A stretch of 64,000 nt of DNA from contig NZ_JACKZC010000001.1 in the NCBI RefSeq assembly GCF_014212495.1, forward strand, positions 248,001 to 312,000. The letters run 5' to 3'. Made by a program: the position numbers and the translations under genes. Shown piece by piece: positions 63,141 to 64,000 of the stretch (within the stretch, counting starts at the first letter, position 1; each line of letters starts with the position of its first letter). The notes beneath the pieces are model-generated. The model was not told where the DNA came from and made no database searches. It saw nothing but the letters and a program-made list of their open reading frames with translations. The DNA comes from Pontibacter sp. Tf4 (lineage in GTDB: Bacteria > Bacteroidota > Bacteroidia > Cytophagales > Hymenobacteraceae).

Positions 63141-64000
63141 CTATTCCGTCATCAGATCCAGCGTGATCTGGTCGGCCAATAGTTTGCCTTTGTCGGTCAG
63201 GTATAGCACATCATCTTGTATAGTTGCCAGTTCTTTCTGCTGTAGCTCCTGCAGGAATAGTTGGTGTGTTGCCAGCACATCGTAGCTATAGTTGGTGCGG
63301 AGTTTTGCCAGGTCGCAGCCCCAGGTGGTGCGGAGGGTAGTCAGCAGGTAGTCGTTGGCCTGGTCAGCTATAGTTAGCTCTTCTACTTCGGCAGGTATCG
63401 TTTGCTGCGCGATGGCATCGATGTACTTGCGGTTATTGGCTACATTGTACTGCCGGCTGTGGCCGTTAAACGAGTGCGCGCTCGGCCCCACACCCAGGTA
63501 GTGCACGCCACGCCAGTAGTTGCTGTTGTGTTTCGATTCGTAGCCTGGTTTACAGAAGTTAGAGATCTCGTACTGCACAAAGCCATGCTGCGCCATCTGC
63601 GCTAACAGGATCTCGAACTGCTGGGCCGTAAAGTCGTCTTCCGATGGCTTGAACTTGCCTTTCTTGCTCCAGCGGCCCAGTGCCGTGTCAGGCTCAATAG
63701 TTAGGGCGTAGCACGAAACATGCTGCACGTTCAGCGAGAAAAGCGTTTCTAAATCTTGTAGCCAGATGCTGTGATCCGGTGCCGGGATGCCGTAGATCAG
63801 GTCCACGGTAATGTTATCGAAACCGGCAGCCTGCGCATCTTTCACGCATTGTAAACTTTCGGTAGCGTTGTGGGCGCGGTTCATCAATTGCAGGTGCGGC
63901 TCATGAAACGATTGCAAACCTATACTTAAGCGGTTGATGCCGGCGGCTTTCAGTTCCTGTAGTTTCTCCGGTTTCAGGTCATCAGGGTTGGCTTCCAGGG
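63141..64000 (-). CDS. hemW: HemW-like radical SAM coproporphyrinogen dehydrogenase-family protein, partial
   Basis: The gene runs off the right edge, so the N-terminal part with the radical SAM cluster is outside the window. The visible part reads through EANPDDLKPEKL and GINRLSIGLQSFHEPHL, then DLIYGIPAPDHSIW, YEISNFCKPGYESKHNSNYW and GVGPSAHSF, all HemW/HemN-family features. The final end has QQKELATIQDDVLYLTDKGKLLAD. HemW is usually a heme chaperone; true HemN activity needs an N-terminal motif not seen here. The apparent start at 63917 is an internal Leu codon in this frame. Confidence 0.9.
   Translation of the reverse strand, partial: LEANPDDLKPEKLQELKAAGINRLSIGLQSFHEPHLQLMNRAHNATESLQCVKDAQAAGFDNITVDLIYGIPAPDHSIWLQDLETLFSLNVQHVSCYALTIEPDTALGRWSKKGKFKPSEDDFTAQQFEILLAQMAQHGFVQYEISNFCKPGYESKHNSNYWRGVHYLGVGPSAHSFNGHSRQYNVANNRKYIDAIAQQTIPAEVEELTIADQANDYLLTTLRTTWGCDLAKLRTNYSYDVLATHQLFLQELQQKELATIQDDVLYLTDKGKLLADQITLDLMTE

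Larger units (their letters stand above)
43..63379. repeat. Dispersed palindromic octamer/decamer AACTATAG / AACTATAGTT
   Basis: The octamer AACTATAG (or CTATAGTT) recurs throughout the window, inside genes and between them. Perfect 10-base palindromes AACTATAGTT are at 8244, 18429, 23397, 24091, 25290, 25348, 26517, 27259, 28926, 35978, 38811, 49028, 49947 and 55189. At least 80 octamers (eye count) occur where about two would be expected at uniform base composition. Sites are sparse in glyA-tatC, the SNF2 gene, nrdA and the ribosomal genes, and frequent in gaps and in less conserved genes. Stop codons of crtD, nadC and the gene ending at 44912 come from the motif. Function unknown. Confidence 0.9.

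Noticed and set aside
1..64000. CRISPR array, prophage or integrative element
   Set aside because: No regularly spaced repeats with unique spacers, and no integrase, capsid or conjugation genes were seen.
1..64000. tRNA or rRNA genes
   Set aside because: No cloverleaf or rRNA-like stretch was recognised by eye; short tRNAs could still be missed without a dedicated search.

Overview
The window looks like chromosome of a pigmented, aerobic member of the Bacteroidota, most likely order Cytophagales, near Hymenobacteraceae (Pontibacter-like). The evidence is type IX secretion (T9SS) C-terminal sorting domains on three large secreted proteins, promoters of the Bacteroidota type (TTG, about 20 bases, then TAnnTTTG), generally weak Shine-Dalgarno sequences, a CrtD/CruF-type carotenoid pair, and several small families typical of the phylum. 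The genus is inference. No phage, plasmid or CRISPR array was seen, and I found no rRNA or tRNA gene.

Layout. 0.1-8.2 kb: a radical SAM/SPASM enzyme, an MscS channel, a minus-strand envelope and housekeeping block (FeoB-associated protein, inositol monophosphatase, lnt, rsmI, pterin dehydratase), then a general-stress SDR with two small disordered proteins. 8.3-13 kb: a metallophosphoesterase and a 1141-residue surface protein made of ten IPT/TIG repeats. 13-19.7 kb: glyA-tatC-rpiB, a membrane protein, rbfA, a methyltransferase and a LolC/E-type permease. 19.9-30.7 kb: a SNF2 helicase, a carotenoid cluster with a TetR-type regulator, thioredoxin, prfA, a beta-helix lipoprotein and a YjbQ protein. 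30.7-45.4 kb: an M43 protease, gpmI, nadC, a ZIP transporter, RlpA, small envelope proteins, a serine hydrolase and Hsp20. 45.8-49.9 kb: a second T9SS cargo protein, an OmpA lipoprotein, and a RAYT transposase beside REP palindromes. 50-54.4 kb: nrdA and nrdB, then a long AT-rich gap with DnaA-box-like sites. 54.4-64 kb: rplU-rpmA, a SAM-I riboswitch with metH and metF, L-2-hydroxyglutarate oxidase, a cyclase, a SpoIIAA-like protein, and hemW running off the right edge.

The most unusual signal is not a gene. The palindrome AACTATAGTT and its half AACTATAG occur far more often than chance across the whole window, inside genes, between genes, and in three cases supplying a stop codon. Fourteen perfect decamers were found where about 0.06 would be expected at uniform base composition. 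It behaves like a highly iterated palindrome, comparable in style to cyanobacterial HIP1 but with a different sequence. Other notable structure: a RAYT gene with an inverted REP pair, a MITE-like element between metH and metF, several intergenic gaps bounded by inverted arms, a group of genes whose promoter -7 box sits 3-4 bases before the start codon (possible leaderless mRNAs), and a possible origin or DnaA-controlled region upstream of nrdB.
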